From Drosophila persimilis (lineage: Eukaryota > Arthropoda > Insecta > Diptera > Drosophilidae), in NCBI RefSeq assembly GCF_003286085.1, contig NW_020825288.1, forward strand, positions 15,004,001-15,068,000: DNA of 64,000 bases. The letters are read 5' to 3'. Every line of letters starts with the position of its first letter. Position 1 is the first letter of the stretch. This document shows, in pieces, positions 49,885-61,469 of this stretch. Made by a program: the position numbers and the translations under genes. The notes beneath the pieces are model-generated. The model ran no database searches, was not told the origin of the DNA, and saw only the letters and a list, made by a program, of their open reading frames with translations.

Positions 49885-50600
49885 ATGTATATCGATAAAT
49901 AGTCGATCGATTACTCGATTCGATGGCGGTAATGATTTATCTTGCTTAATTTTCTACAGATTTTAAGCTTAAACTTCACTTTAATTCACAAAATGCCCTT
50001 CATTTTGCATTCGAAAAGATCTAAGCATTAAAATCGATTAATAATCGATACAGAAGATAACTTGATTACCATAATGAATGCTCCTGCTCTTCTAATTCCA
50101 TACTTTCGTACTTTTTTGCACTATCCATTCCCTTAAAGTCACAAAAAATCCTTAAAATTTCCATTCGAATAAGCTCTAAAAATATAAATCGATTAATTAT
50201 CGATATGTGATGGTCCTGCATTTCATTCAATTTTATACACTAATAATTCCATATTTTTGCACTTGTTTTCACTTTCCATTCCCTTAAATTCACAAAATAC
50301 TCTACATGTCGATTAATTATCGATGCATACATCCGATGACTACAACAAATGCTCCTGCTCTTCATTCAATTTTATACACTAATAATTCCATATTTTTGTA
50401 CTCGATTGCACTCTCCATTCCCTTAAAAAATACCCTTCAATTTTCCTTTCGAAAAATCTCTAAAAATATAAATCGATTAATAATCGATGTCCAATATATG
50501 CTGATGCTCTCCATTACATTTTATTTCCACATTTCTGTGCCCGATTGCCCTCTTTATTAACTTCAATTCGCAATGTAATCGATTAATAATCGATAAAATA
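49885..50600. repeat. Tandem repeat with palindrome ATCGATTAATWATCGAT (cluster 12)
   Basis: The 17-bp palindrome recurs at 50033, 50188, 50308, 50472 and 50578. Between them the words GCTCCTGCTCTTC, TTTATACACTAATAATTCC, CATATTTTTG and CCATTCCCTTAAA recur in order. Spacing varies (155, 120, 164, 106 bp). Confidence 0.85.
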
Positions 50601-51649
50601 ACTGGGATGCGCGTCTGAAATGTATTTCCCCTAATTATTCCATATTTGCATGCATTTGACATTTAATTATCAATTAGCCGTGCCACACACACAGCGCCAC
50701 ACTCGTGCCGCACAGACTTATAAATATTTTAATTAATTTACATTGTGTTGCAGTTTTTCGGGGCCATTCTTTCGCCAGGTGTCAGTCAGCAGGGAAAATG
50801 CTCGTAATTTATGCAAAACTATTTTCCACATTAGAGACAAGTGCCTCTCAGAGAGAGAGAGAGAGAGAGCAAGAGAGGGAGCTCGCTGAATTTATTTATA
50901 ATTTATATGGCAATTAAAAACTAATATTGTCGAGGCCACATCCCAGCGATTCAATTGTAAATTTATGCAAATTCTTAATTGCACTGGCGAAAATGCTGAC
51001 AACAGCGATTTTGTTGCCATAAATTAAATAATTAACTTAATTTTACATACGCTTCCAATGTGATTTTAATGATTTCATACGAATTTCTTGCATAATTTAT
51101 TATCAAAATTTTGTGTTCTGCCCGATGATAAATGACTTTTAAAATGTTTCCCATGCTTCAGGAAAAAAACAAAAAAACAAACGCAGAACAATCTAGTTCT
51201 GTCTTTAGTCTTTAGTCGGTTTCTGTTTTCTGTTTCCATTTCTGTTTGCATAATTAATGTCGTACACATTTCTTAGCCAGAATTTGTCTGGCTCTTCAGA
51301 TTAATCAGCTCCGCATAAGACCCCGCTTCTCAATCTGGGGGCTTAACAACTCCAAATCTTCGATGGAGCAGCAGTTGAGGGACTGTTAATGACATTTGGG
51401 GCTGGTCTGGGGCCCGGTCTGGGGCCTGGGGGATTATCATAGAAGATGCCATTTAGTTGCTCAAAATTGGGTCAAAGCTTGCCTCGATATTGATTTGGTA
51501 TTTGGTATTTTTTACGGTAATTATATAATTATAATACCAGAATAATTGCTGTGTTTTTTTGGGTGGATAATTATATAATTATCATTGGAAATTCCCAGAT
51601 AATTTCCCAAACATTTCATTAGTTCCGCGCTAGCTGTTTCCATCTCTCT

Positions 51650-52030
51650 CTCTCTCTTTATTTCATCCAGCGTGGCTTAGCAGTGCGTGTGCTCTTTCTC
51701 TCTTTTCTTCCAGTGTGGCTTAGCAATGCGTGTGTGCTCTTTCTCTCTTTTCTTCCAGTGTGGCTTAGCAGTGCGTGTGTGCTCTTTCTCTCTCTTTTTC
51801 CTCCAGTGTGGCTTAGCCGTTAAGTGTCCGTCCTGTACTCCCTCTCCCGCTCCTTTCTGACTCTCTTTTCCAGTGTGGCTTAGCAGTTCTTTATTTCATC
51901 CAGTGTGGCTTAGCAATGCGTGTGTGCTCTATCTCTTTCTTTTCCTTCCAGTGTGGTTTAGAGTCCAGATTGTGCTCGTTCTCGCTCTCCCGCCTTCTGG
52001 CTCTCTCTCTCTCCCACTGTGGCTTAGTCT
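51650..52030 (+). repeat. Minisatellite resembling an array of splice acceptors
   Basis: GTGGCTTAG (or GTGGTTTAG) recurs eight times between 51672 and 52027, usually preceded by a long CT tract and CCAG and followed by CAGTGCGTGTGTGCTCTTTC. Spacing is about 31-67 bp. Confidence 0.85.
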
Positions 52031-54299
52031 TTTTCGTTCTGTTATCCCCCTCCCTTGATGGCCCAACATTCTATTAAATATTGATAGGTGTGAAATTGAA
52101 TTCACTCAAATGAAACGTCATAAAAAACGATGGCATTTTTCCTATTTCTTTTTTAGGGTTCTGTCATAAATACTCGAGACCCCTGCCCGATGCTGCTCTG
52201 CTTTTGGTGTGAGTCTCCTAATTAATATAAACAGTTTTGTGAACAGAAAGAGTGGCAGACAGCCAACGGGGGCACGGTCGGGCATGGTCGCTGGTGTTTC
52301 TGGTGTCTGGCATTTCCTGTAATTTGTCGAGAGAGCACGGAAATTGCCGCTGCCTTGTTGCATATTAATTTAAATATAATTATGATAATTTTTATTGTCA
52401 AGTCAAAGACGAAAGGCAGTCCCGAGCCTTCTGCCACATGTTCTCTTGTGCGGAATGCCTTGGGCAAACAACCCTTTTTGGTATGGCATCAAAAAGGATT
52501 AGTTATTGAGTTATTTTCACAACTAAAGTAACGACAGGAACGACAGGAACGACGGAGAACCCGCCAACTGACGGCAGCGGCGGCGGCGGTTCACTGAACA
52601 GCAGGAAAAAAGGAACGAAAGAGTGAACGGAGGCACAGAGGAACGGTGGAACAGAGGAACGACGGACTGTGACTGACATTTGTGCGTCAAATTAAGTGAA
52701 CTCTTTTTTTTTATCCTCCTTCTGGTCAGGGCGGCTGGGCTTCCTGCCTGCCTCGATCCGTGGCAGGCTCTGCCTCTGCCTCTCTCTCTGAGTGACTGTG
52801 ACTGTTGTTGTCTTCGGCCTGTCCCCTGCATTGCGTAAACTATAATTAATAACAAAACATGTTATGGTTATGGCTGCTGCTGTTTCTTGTGTGCCCCAAG
52901 AGCCCGCGGCATGAGGCCACAGAAAGCGGTTCTTGGGTTCTTGGTTTCTTGGTTTCTTGGTTTCTTTCGATCTTGGTCGATTTTTCGGGCTGTTCAACAT
53001 ATGTTATGCATTTTTTAGCTGTCTTCGCGGCATTCCAAAAATTATGTAGCATTTAATTAGCGCATAATTGCAGCAGCCCGACCGACCCTCGGGCCGTCTC
53101 CATCAATTTCAATCTTTGAGGATTGAAAACATATTGAAACAAAGCTTCTATCAAGGAAATAGAATATTTCCACAAAAAAAAAAAAAAACAAAAAAATGCC
53201 AGCACATGTGCCGCAACTACGGAATCCAGAGGTCTTTCCCAGAGGAACCCATGGATGCCACCCATTCCCTAAAATGTCTGCAGTTCATCTCTCTCTTTCC
53301 CTCTTTCTGTGTCATTGTCTAAGGATGCAATTGCCGAGGACGACGACGCACAAGTTCAAAAGCAGTCAACAGTTCCGTTGCAGACTTCTTTCCCTGCCAC
53401 TTGCCTCCTGCCTCCTGCCTCCTGCCCCATCCCCTGGCTCACATCATCATCGTCCTTATCCTTAGCCCTATCCCTGGCGCGCTGTCGTCCTGCCGTGGCA
53501 GTAGTTCCTTGTGGCCTGGCAAATACTCAACAAACCATGAAAGTAAATAAATGTTTTGCAACGTTGCAGAAATAAAATGCAATTTAAGTCGCACAAAAAT
53601 GGCCAACAACAGCGAATCCGGAGGATGGGGACGGGGACGGGTACGGCGGGCTGTGGAACGTTGCAACGTCAGGACCTCCAGCTAGCGGCGGTTCCTGGCC
53701 GCCTCCTGGTTTCCTAGTCCTAGTCCTCGGCTGCATTTCATTCTCTTTTATTTTGATTCGTTTAATTCTGTTCTGTTTTTTATTTATTTTTTGTTGCTGC
53801 CACTCCCTCCCCCCTCCATCCCTCCCCACCAAGACTCCTGTTAAAGCGTTCCGGGGGCTTCGAACTTTGCATTTTGTTTTTTTTTTTTCATTTTTCTGTA
53901 TTTTTGTTTCTGTTTTGTTTTGATTCGTTTTGCACAAAGAAAAGTGAAATGTTTTTGGGGCGGCGGTTGGGTTTTTTAGAAATGTTGCCAGAGGGGCAGG
54001 AGGAGCGGGGGGCGGGATGCAATTGCATTTCCACAGAAACAACAACAAAAGGAAAGAAAAAAATAAAGAGTGGAAAAACGATTTAAAATAATTACATGCA
54101 AGAGAATTCTTTCGTTTGCAGTGCAACAAGGAATGCAACAAATGTTGGAGATGAATCGGGCCATGAAAGTCATTTACAATTCGTATTAATTTTGCAGGTG
54201 CTTCAGGAGCTTTGGGAAAGAGAGAGAGAGAGAAAGAGCTAGTTCTAGATGCCCTTGAGCTTGAAATTCGAAGATCAAATTCGAAGATAAGCAGAGGCA
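52031..54299. other. Intron DNA, no gene seen
   Basis: It contains AACGACAGG/GAACGACGG repeats (52531-52557), TTCTTGGTTTC repeats (52933-52969), CCTCCTGC repeats (53403-53425) and a long A tract (53174-53189). Frames above 100 codons here are low-complexity. Confidence 0.5.
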
Positions 54300-54760
54300 G
54301 ATCTTCAGCAGCGCCTTAACAGCAGCAGCGCCCAGTAGCTATACGAGAGAAAAGAATAGAGTCGGAAGCTTAACAGCAGTAGAGCCCAGTAGCCCATACG
54401 AGAGCAATAACAGAGTCAGAATCTTAACAGCAGCAGAGCAGCGGCCATACGAGAGAAAAGAACAGAGTCAGAAGCTTAACAGCAGCAGAGCAGCGGCCAT
54501 ACGAGAGAAGGGAACAGAGTCAGAAGCTTAACAGCAGCAGAGCAGCGGCCATACGGGAGAATATAACAGAGTCAGAAACTTGCACAAGCAGAGATCAGTA
54601 GCCATACGAGAGAAAAGAACAGAGGCGGGAGCTTAACAGCAGCAGAGCCCAGTAGCCCATACGAGAGCAATAACAGAGTCAGAAGCAGAGCAGAGCCCAT
54701 ATAAAAGCTTAACAGCAGCAGACCATTAGCAGAGGCGCAGGCAGAGATCTGTCGATCAAA
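54300..54760 (+). repeat. Minisatellite of about 53 bp
   Basis: Seven to eight units: CTTAACAGCAGCAGAG, GCGGCCATACGAGAG and AACAGAGTCAGAAG in order. The middle three are nearly identical. GCAGCGCCTTAACA recurs on the far side at 54784-54797. Confidence 0.88.
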
Positions 54761-55459
54761 AGCAGAACTACAAAAGTGATTGGCAGCGCCTTAACAAAAG
54801 TTGTACATATAAGCTTTAAAGTAAATCCCCTACATTCAAAGGAGATACCTCTTAACATTTCCCTCTTCAATCAACCATATCCATTACATGCATATCCGTT
54901 CGCTTACTCTCAAGCTGTGCGTGTGTGTGTGAGTGAATGATTTAAGTGATTCGGTAAGCCTATTGTATTATTTTACCCACAGCATGCTATCCATACCCCC
55001 CACCCAATGCAACGATGAACAAAATAAAAACAAAAACAAAAACGGGAAGCAAAACAAAAACAAACAAGAAACAAACAAAAACGAGACGAGAAAAAGTGCA
55101 GCAGCAAATGGCAGACGAAACGGAACAATAATTAAAGCAATGCCAAAAACAACAACACCCAAATAAGAAGAAGAGCCCACCAGAGTGGGAGGGAGGGTGA
55201 GAGGGAGAGTGAATGCAAAGTACAAGCACAACAGGAAGAGAGGAACAACCGTAAAAATGCAGCATGCAAAAGCTCTGTCGCCGCTGCATCTTTTCTACTG
55301 AAGCTCTCCCTCTGCTTCTGTTACTTCCTTCTGCTGCTCCTCGCTTTGAATGGGCGGCTGCGGGTCGGTCCTTCCTCTCACCCTAGATAGGGATGCAATA
55401 AACAGTTGTAGGACTCAGAGGAGGGATGATGCAACCATGAGTCCAAGGTCTACTCCGCT

Positions 55460-55486
55460 CTCGTTGTTGTTGTTGTTGTTGTTGTT
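55460..55486 (+). repeat. TTG microsatellite
   Basis: About nine GTT units within a CT/GA-rich stretch. Nothing coding is seen around it. Confidence 0.85.
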
Positions 55487-56340
55487 TTGGTTGTCATTGA
55501 AGCTTCTGCCTCTTCCCTCCTTCGTTGATTTGTTGTTTTTTTGCTGATGAGCCAGCCAGGGCACGGCAAAAATCAGTGCAAAAGGCGACGGACGATGTCA
55601 TCGTTGGGTGTCGTTTGCAGACAACTTGAAAAACAGGCAGGGGGACTCTCTCTCATACTCTCTCTCCCCCCCTTCTATTGACAGTTTAGCTGCTGCGAAC
55701 ACACACGCAGCACAGCAAAGAGAGAGGGAGCGATAGAGAGAGAGAGAAATTTCCCAGACAAGCAGGTGGCAAAGGCTTGAGGGCAGCATCAGAGCCAGTA
55801 ATTGCTGCTTTGGTCATGCAAATGTTGCTGTAGTTGTTGTTGTGGCGTGTCTAGGCCCCTCAAATTATGTTGTTCTTTTCGGGAATTGGTTTGCCCTTTC
55901 ATCCTCTTCCACCTACACCCCCCTCTCTTCGAATGGGATTTCAATTAGTAAATAGATCTGTCAGAGGCCTCTCTCTGCTCTAAGCTTTTCTCTCGCTCTC
56001 GCATGCTGCTCTCGGCAAACATTTACAGTTGGCCCCCCTCGAGGCAATTATTGCTTTAAACAAATTTATTTATAACACAAATTAAATAACTCTCGAGTCT
56101 GGACGCTGATGCTGAGGCTGTGGTTCCATGTGGTGTTCCATGGGGCTACTAAATTTCCTGGGCGAATGCAATTTGCAGATTTACTAACCCTCCAGCGGCA
56201 GCAGCAGGGAAGTTGCAGTCGGAGAAAATTGCAATTGCAATTACAGCAGGAAGGGAGGAGGAAGGAAGGAGAAGCACAGAAGGAGAGAAAGAGAGACAAC
56301 TAAACAACACGGCGACGACAGAACCGAAGCGAACCGAAAC

Positions 56341-56520
56341 GTGGCATCATCATCATCATCATTTCAATCATCATTATCAAGAGTATCATCATCAAAAAAC
56401 CGCGCGCGCCTGAACCATATCCATTACAGCACAAGGAGAAGGAGAAGTAGAAGGAGAAGGCGAAGGAGAGCGGCAGCAAGAAGGAGGTGGAGGTGGAGGA
56501 GGAGGTGGAGGAGGAGCCGT
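56341..56520 (+). repeat. CAT and AGGAGG/AGAAGG trinucleotide tracts
   Basis: ATC/CAT repeats at 56345-56365, then AGAAGGAGAAGG and GGTGGAGGAGG purine runs to 56520. They create His-rich and Arg-rich frames that I do not accept as genes. Confidence 0.8.
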
Positions 56521-58693
56521 GGAAGAAGTGGAGCAATGGAGGAGCAGGCAGGAACATGAAGTGGCGGCCCTGGGCCCTGCGGCACTGGACTCGGACTCCG
56601 ACTCGGAGTCGGACTCGGACCTGAGACCTGGCCAAGTTTTGCGAGAAAATCGATTTCTGTGGCCAGGGCCTAGGCCTTTGGGAGGCAGCCATGAGAGCGG
56701 GAGGAGGAGGATTCTGGATGCAGGAGTGAGGATTCTGGTCCGCAGGTCCGTCGTCCCGTTTCTGTTTGTTTGTTTGTTTGTTTGTCGCTTTTAATGCTCG
56801 TGCACTGGACGCTGGGTTGCAACGCCGACTCTTGACTGATTTTTATGCTTTTGGCCCAATTGCCCCGCAGTAGCCAGAGCCGTAGCCATCACCAATGGGC
56901 ACCCATCGACCGGTTTGCCGGCGCTGATCTCTCTCTCCTGCTCTCCTGCTCTCTCCTGCTCTCCCTCCCCATTAGCGGACCTTTGTTTGCGTTGCAGTTG
57001 CAATATAAGGTCATTCCTCTGCTCTTGTTCTGCCTGCCTCTTGCCCCCCCCACCTCTTGTTGCACGCTTTTCGTTTCGTTTGAAGACAGCGCCGCGGCCT
57101 GAGAGCTCCAAGCACGCGGCCTTTTGTTAGTTTTTCCAGTCGCAATTTTTGATCATTATTATTATTATTATTATTATTATGGGTGTGTTTTTTTTTTTTG
57201 GGGGAATGTGGGATTTAAATTACTTTATTCAAAGGGTCCTGAAAGAGTGAAACTTTTGCTTTCTTTCAAGGCTTTACGCTCTTCTCTTAAAGAGCGGCAG
57301 AAACCACCGTTAAAGCTTTAAGCAGGCAAAACTTTAAGAGAGGCAGGAGGAGGGGCTAGGCGGGGCAAGCATCTGTAGTGGCTCTCCACTTGCTTATCGC
57401 ATAATTGGTGGCAATGTTGCCTGCCACTTTTTTTTTGCTGCGGCTTCTGTTCGGGCCCTGGCCCTGGCCCTGGGCTCGGGGTCCTCCGTCGTCGCATTCC
57501 GCGAATGCCGGCAAAACACTTGTCCGCGACTTAAATGGCGCGCAGCTGTGCGGCATTAGCCCCAGCGAGGGGGCGGGGGGAGGGGCGCTGGACACACCTC
57601 TTAAGGAGGTGTTGCACAGCAAAACGAGGGATGCCAGGGGAGAGGGAAGGGGGGGTGGGGCTGGATGACATTTGATGTGATTATTGAGTTATGCCCCACG
57701 GGGGCAGGTGCCGCACATATTTCTCTTAATTTTTGCCCAACAATAATGTTATTTCCAGAAATGCTCAGGAATTAAGCAAAAAGATAAGAAGCAGAATTAA
57801 GCAAGATCAACGGAAGGAGAGGCAAAGGCAGAAGGAAGGAAGAAGATCGAACAACAGCAATGCCAAAATAATTAACATTTGTCAGCAAATCCCCAGGGCG
57901 AAACCTCGGGGGGAAACAAAGACAGCGCATAAAAGGAAAGGAAGGAAAGGAAAAATATGCCCGAAACGGCAGTCGAGTCCGAGACTGAAAATACACTTTT
58001 TTTTAAGCGGCATTTATAAATTTTCAACTTTTTTTCTTACGGAAAATGAATATTTTTTGAGGCATTGAAAAAGGTCTAGGCGAAAATTCTTAAAGAAAAC
58101 TCGTCTAAAAAATCGAATTCTTGTTGGAAGAAATTTCTCCTTCAGAAAACTTTATTTTCTAAGCCAAGAAGCATCTTTATAGAGACCTCTCTGTTAATTT
58201 TGATCAAGAATATATCAATATAAAGCCGATTGAAACATAACTTTTGAGCATCTGCTCGAAAACATAACATCCTCCGCAAAGGGTATAAAAAACATTAAAA
58301 AAGAAAAACAGCAGCAGAGAGAGAGCAATGGTTATGGCGGCGGGGGTGAGGGCAGCACAGATTGCCCGAACAAGAACACACACACACGCACACACACAGA
58401 AATACACACGCACGCAGGCAGAGAGAAACAGACAGAGACGAAGCACTCCAGCTGTGATGCTGTCGCTGTTTCTGCCTGCCTTGCCCTGCACCCTGCACCC
58501 TGCTTTGGTACGACCGGCAATCAATAAAACGGATTAGGAATATCCTTTAAATGCGGCGCTTGGTGGAGGCTGCAGCAACTCACACACGTACAAACGAATA
58601 GTAAGGGAAAAGGAGAACAAAAAACGTGGGCAGAGGTAGAAGTAGGAGGAGAGATCTTAAACGTAGAAAAGCAATAAAAGTAGCGGCACTTAC

Positions 58694-59500
58694 ATTTTCG
58701 ATTTTCGCTCCTTGCTAAATTGCGCGGGAGAGAGCGCGGTGGCGGTAGCACACACACACAAAATATAACACAGCACACACACACACGCGGAGCGGAGCGG
58801 AGCTGGGGCTATGAAGATTAACCGTTTGCTTGAGCCATGCGACACACACACACACACTCACTCACGTTCTCTTCGCTGTTGTTTAGAGCCCGGAAGGGGA
58901 GAGAACTTAGAACTCTGGTTCTCGTCTACTTTTTTGGTTTTATGTTGTTGTCGTTTTTTTTTTTGTCACTTGCACTCCACACGAAACAAACGCCCGCTGC
59001 TCCGTTGGTTTTGCTAGCGTGACCTTAGCGCCAACGACCTCTCTGCCGGCAGATAAATTGAGGGACATGGGACATGCAAACAACAATGCCACAAAATCTC
59101 TGCCCCATCCAGATTCCGCTTCTTCAGCTACTCTTCGTTTTTTCGTTTTTGTTGCTTTCTACCTTTTCATAATTGCAGCCGGCAGCTCCGTTCGTTTTTG
59201 TTATTCTAATTTATGATTGCTCTGCCACCCACGATGCAGCGAGATATTTACAAAAAATCAACAAATTATCACAATTTCTTAAACGGTTTCTTGTTTTTGA
59301 ATAGTTATCATCTCGATTTGTTTCTAATTTTTTAATTCCGTTCTTTTACCGGCTTTTGTTGAGTTTCCTTCTTTATCGCGATTTCAGACAACCCGCGAAG
59401 TAACCGTTGCATTCGATTTAAAAATTGGATTCCTCGGCCGTTTTCGGAATTTCGGCGGAACTATAGGTTTCTTTCAGCCGCGCGCTCCGGTAAATGCGAA
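58694..59500 (-). other. Candidate first non-coding exon of the SAM gene
   Basis: On the minus strand a donor CGAAAAT|GTAAGTGCC lies at 58694/58693; the intron side fits the consensus fully, the last exon base (T) does not. Upstream is AAC- and AAA-rich sequence typical of fly 5' leaders, with CA/GT repeats at 58846-58866, reaching the CpG-rich stretch near 59.5 kb. No long open frame is present. The right edge (transcription start) is a guess. Donor-like sites at 48789 (AAAAG|GTAAGC) and 37046 (GAGGAA|GTAAGT) could belong to alternative first exons. Confidence 0.3.
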
Positions 59501-59650
59501 ATATACGTTAGTACGATATCGTTCTTAAATTTCTTGACGACGCGCAGCACAGCAACCGCGCTGCTCGAAAATTTGAAACACGAATGAGACATGTTTGGAC
59601 ATGCATCGTGACGTCGGCTCTGGCGTTCGGGTGCTTATGCGAGCCGAACA
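59390..59650 (-). promoter_or_regulatory. Promoter-like CpG-rich stretch
   Basis: Between AT-rich flanks this stretch has many CpG dinucleotides (CGACGACGCGCAGC, CCGCGCGCTCC) and a CRE-like TGACGTC at 59610. It is not tandemly repetitive. It lies between the end of the coiled-coil gene and the candidate leader exon. I see no clear TATA box or initiator pair, so the call rests on composition and position. Confidence 0.3.
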
Positions 59651-60943
59651 TCTTTGCATGTGTTGACGACCAATTGACGAATTCTTCGTTTTCTTTCTTC
59701 CGTCGAATATTCCCAGCTAAATAGATATTTTATTTTTGCCCAGATAATTTTATATGATTGCTGAATCAATTTTGAACAAGATTAACTATTTTTAAGTACT
59801 TGCAAGTTTCTTATTTTGTCAAAAACACGATTTCAACAAAAATGTTCGATGTCGCAGGTTGTGTCGTCAATGTTGCTGGCATTTGCAGACTCTTTGTTGT
59901 CAACCAGGGTATGGCCGTTTGTATACCCTATTTCGTGAATATTATATAAAGATACTGTTTTCCAACCTGCTTTCAAATCTAATTAGTAAAGGCCTTGTTT
60001 TAGATTGCATTTTTTTGGTCTATTCATGCATTCGATTAGGTGTTTGAAAATAAATCCTGATCCCAGTACCAGTTCTTGGTCTCTGTAAGAAGACCACTAA
60101 TTGCAAAATATCGTTTGACATAGATACTGACTAGTTTCTGCATCAGTTAGAGCATAGGATGACACACATTTCCGCAATTCTATATCATCCATTTCCCCCA
60201 GGGTATGTGTGCATGGAATTAGCAACATGTTTGTGTATGGAGTGAGACTCATTGTTGCTAAAGCGAAACTGCGGCGAATCGGGTATTGCCTATATCAAGC
60301 TATATAGATGCCCACTTAGCTTTATCCCATAGATAAATGAATTTTCTACAAGATTGCTTCTTTTAATTACCTTAATGTATTTTATTTTGACTAAAATACG
60401 GTTTTCAAGTAAATGTTGCCGCAACAGTGTGTATGGAATGTTCAACATTGGAACGAGACTCATTGTTGCTAAAGCGAACTGCGGCGAACTGCGGCGAACT
60501 GCGGCGAATTCAAATTCGACGACCAATTACTCATATTCTTTGTTCCGTTGAATAATACTATCTATATGGAACATTTAGGTGAATCAATTTCCTACTTGAT
60601 TTGTTTAATTAGAATAATTGCATTTGTTGGATTTTGTTTAAAAAAGGGTTTTAGCAAAAGGTCGAATTTTCACTCATTGAGAGCAATGAGAGAAATTTCG
60701 GTAAAACGGTAAAAAATCATCTGGTCACTGGTCTACAATGGGTTAATCGTTCCGAGCACAAATGTTGCTCGGCAACAAACGCCTGCTGCAACGCATGTTA
60801 GTACATCAATTCGGATTCATGTTCTTAAGGCACCTAAAAATATTTCCTGAAAATCATGCTAAAATCTTATATGAGGTGATGTCCGTGTGTTGCTCAAAAT
60901 GTTGCTGTGCCGATTTTGCCTGTGGTCCATACCTTTCCATAGC
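59651..60943. other. Intergenic region with diverged local duplications
   Basis: AT-rich DNA between the promoter-like stretch and the last exon-like block. It holds three diverged copies of one segment (near 59740-59870, 60335-60420, 60580-60660) and two copies of a segment containing CTCATTGTTGCTAAAGCGAA followed by GCGGCGAA units. No coding frame is convincing. Confidence 0.5.
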
Positions 60944-61163
60944 CTAGCACAGTTCGTTTCGAAAAAGAGAGTAGAGGTGCTCATTTTGCGTTCCAATATG
61001 AGCTTCGGCTGACCTCGGTCCTGCTGCCGGCTCGCTTCGGGCCTCGGAGAACGGCCACATGTTGCTAGAAAATGGGCTGCCGGCAAAGTAAAATAAGGTA
61101 TGTACAGCAGCCAAAACCACCCAGCAAAATTCCACGAATGCAAAGTAAAGTCCACCCCGACTT
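60944..61163 (-). CDS. Candidate exon with a membrane segment downstream of the coiled-coil gene
   Basis: Seen: from a possible acceptor GTGCTAG (61164) the frame gives one base plus 72 codons to TAG at 60944. It begins SRGGLYFAFVEFCWVVLAAV and HTLFYFAG (a membrane-spanning stretch), followed by a Ser/Pro/Glu-rich tail ending HLYSLFRNELC. Codon use resembles real fly exons. The phase fits splicing from exon E or F, but it lies past the AATAAA of exon G. It could be a second alternative 3' end, an exon of another gene, or a relic. A second frame across the same bases is also open (61188 down), which lowers certainty. Confidence 0.35.
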
Positions 61164-61278
61164 CTAGCACACCATGAAGATGGGCCAAAGGACTGATAAG
61201 GATGTAAATACGATGTAGAATCCGTTGAATGTGTAAAAATGATGTAGAAAAGAGATGTTTCTGTTAAAAATATTTACA

Positions 61279-61284
61279 TTTATT
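61279..61284 (-). terminator. Poly(A) signal of the coiled-coil gene
   Basis: AATAAA on the minus strand, 186 nt after the stop codon of exon G, at the end of an A-rich 3' UTR (61285-61469) with no other canonical signal. The cleavage site would fall near 61255-61270. Confidence 0.7.
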
Positions 61285-61469
61285 TCGTTCTGGTTTGTTT
61301 TGTTTGTGTTTTTTTTGGTGCGGTTTTAAAAACCAATTCAAAAAGTTATTTTCAATTTTTTTGTATTTGTCGCATGGTTCAAATGACCCTCTGGGGCAAA
61401 TCTTCTTTTGAAAAAACAGCCAAAGAATTTTTGGTTTTGGAAGTGACAGATCGGATCGGATGGGATCGT
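61285..61469 (-). other. 3' UTR of the coiled-coil gene
   Basis: A-rich, non-coding on this strand, running from the TAA of exon G to the AATAAA. It includes runs such as CAAAAAAATTG and ACCAAAAAAAACAC. Confidence 0.6.

Larger units (their letters stand above)
12827..58693 (-). other. Inferred giant first intron of the SAM gene
   Basis: No convincing coding exon was found here on either strand. Open frames over 100 residues come from microsatellites or low-complexity DNA. Orientation is supported by the ratchet point at 29802, the acceptor at 12827 and the donor at 58693. Long introns full of repeats are normal for fly developmental and neuronal genes. Alternative first exons or nested non-coding genes may be hidden, with candidates near 30.3, 39.3-39.6 and 48.1-49.1 kb. 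Confidence 0.5.

Noticed and set aside
53584..54141. Minus-strand frame of 185 codons
   Set aside because: Lys/Asn-rich low-complexity sequence from A and CA-rich DNA, without homology that I recognise.
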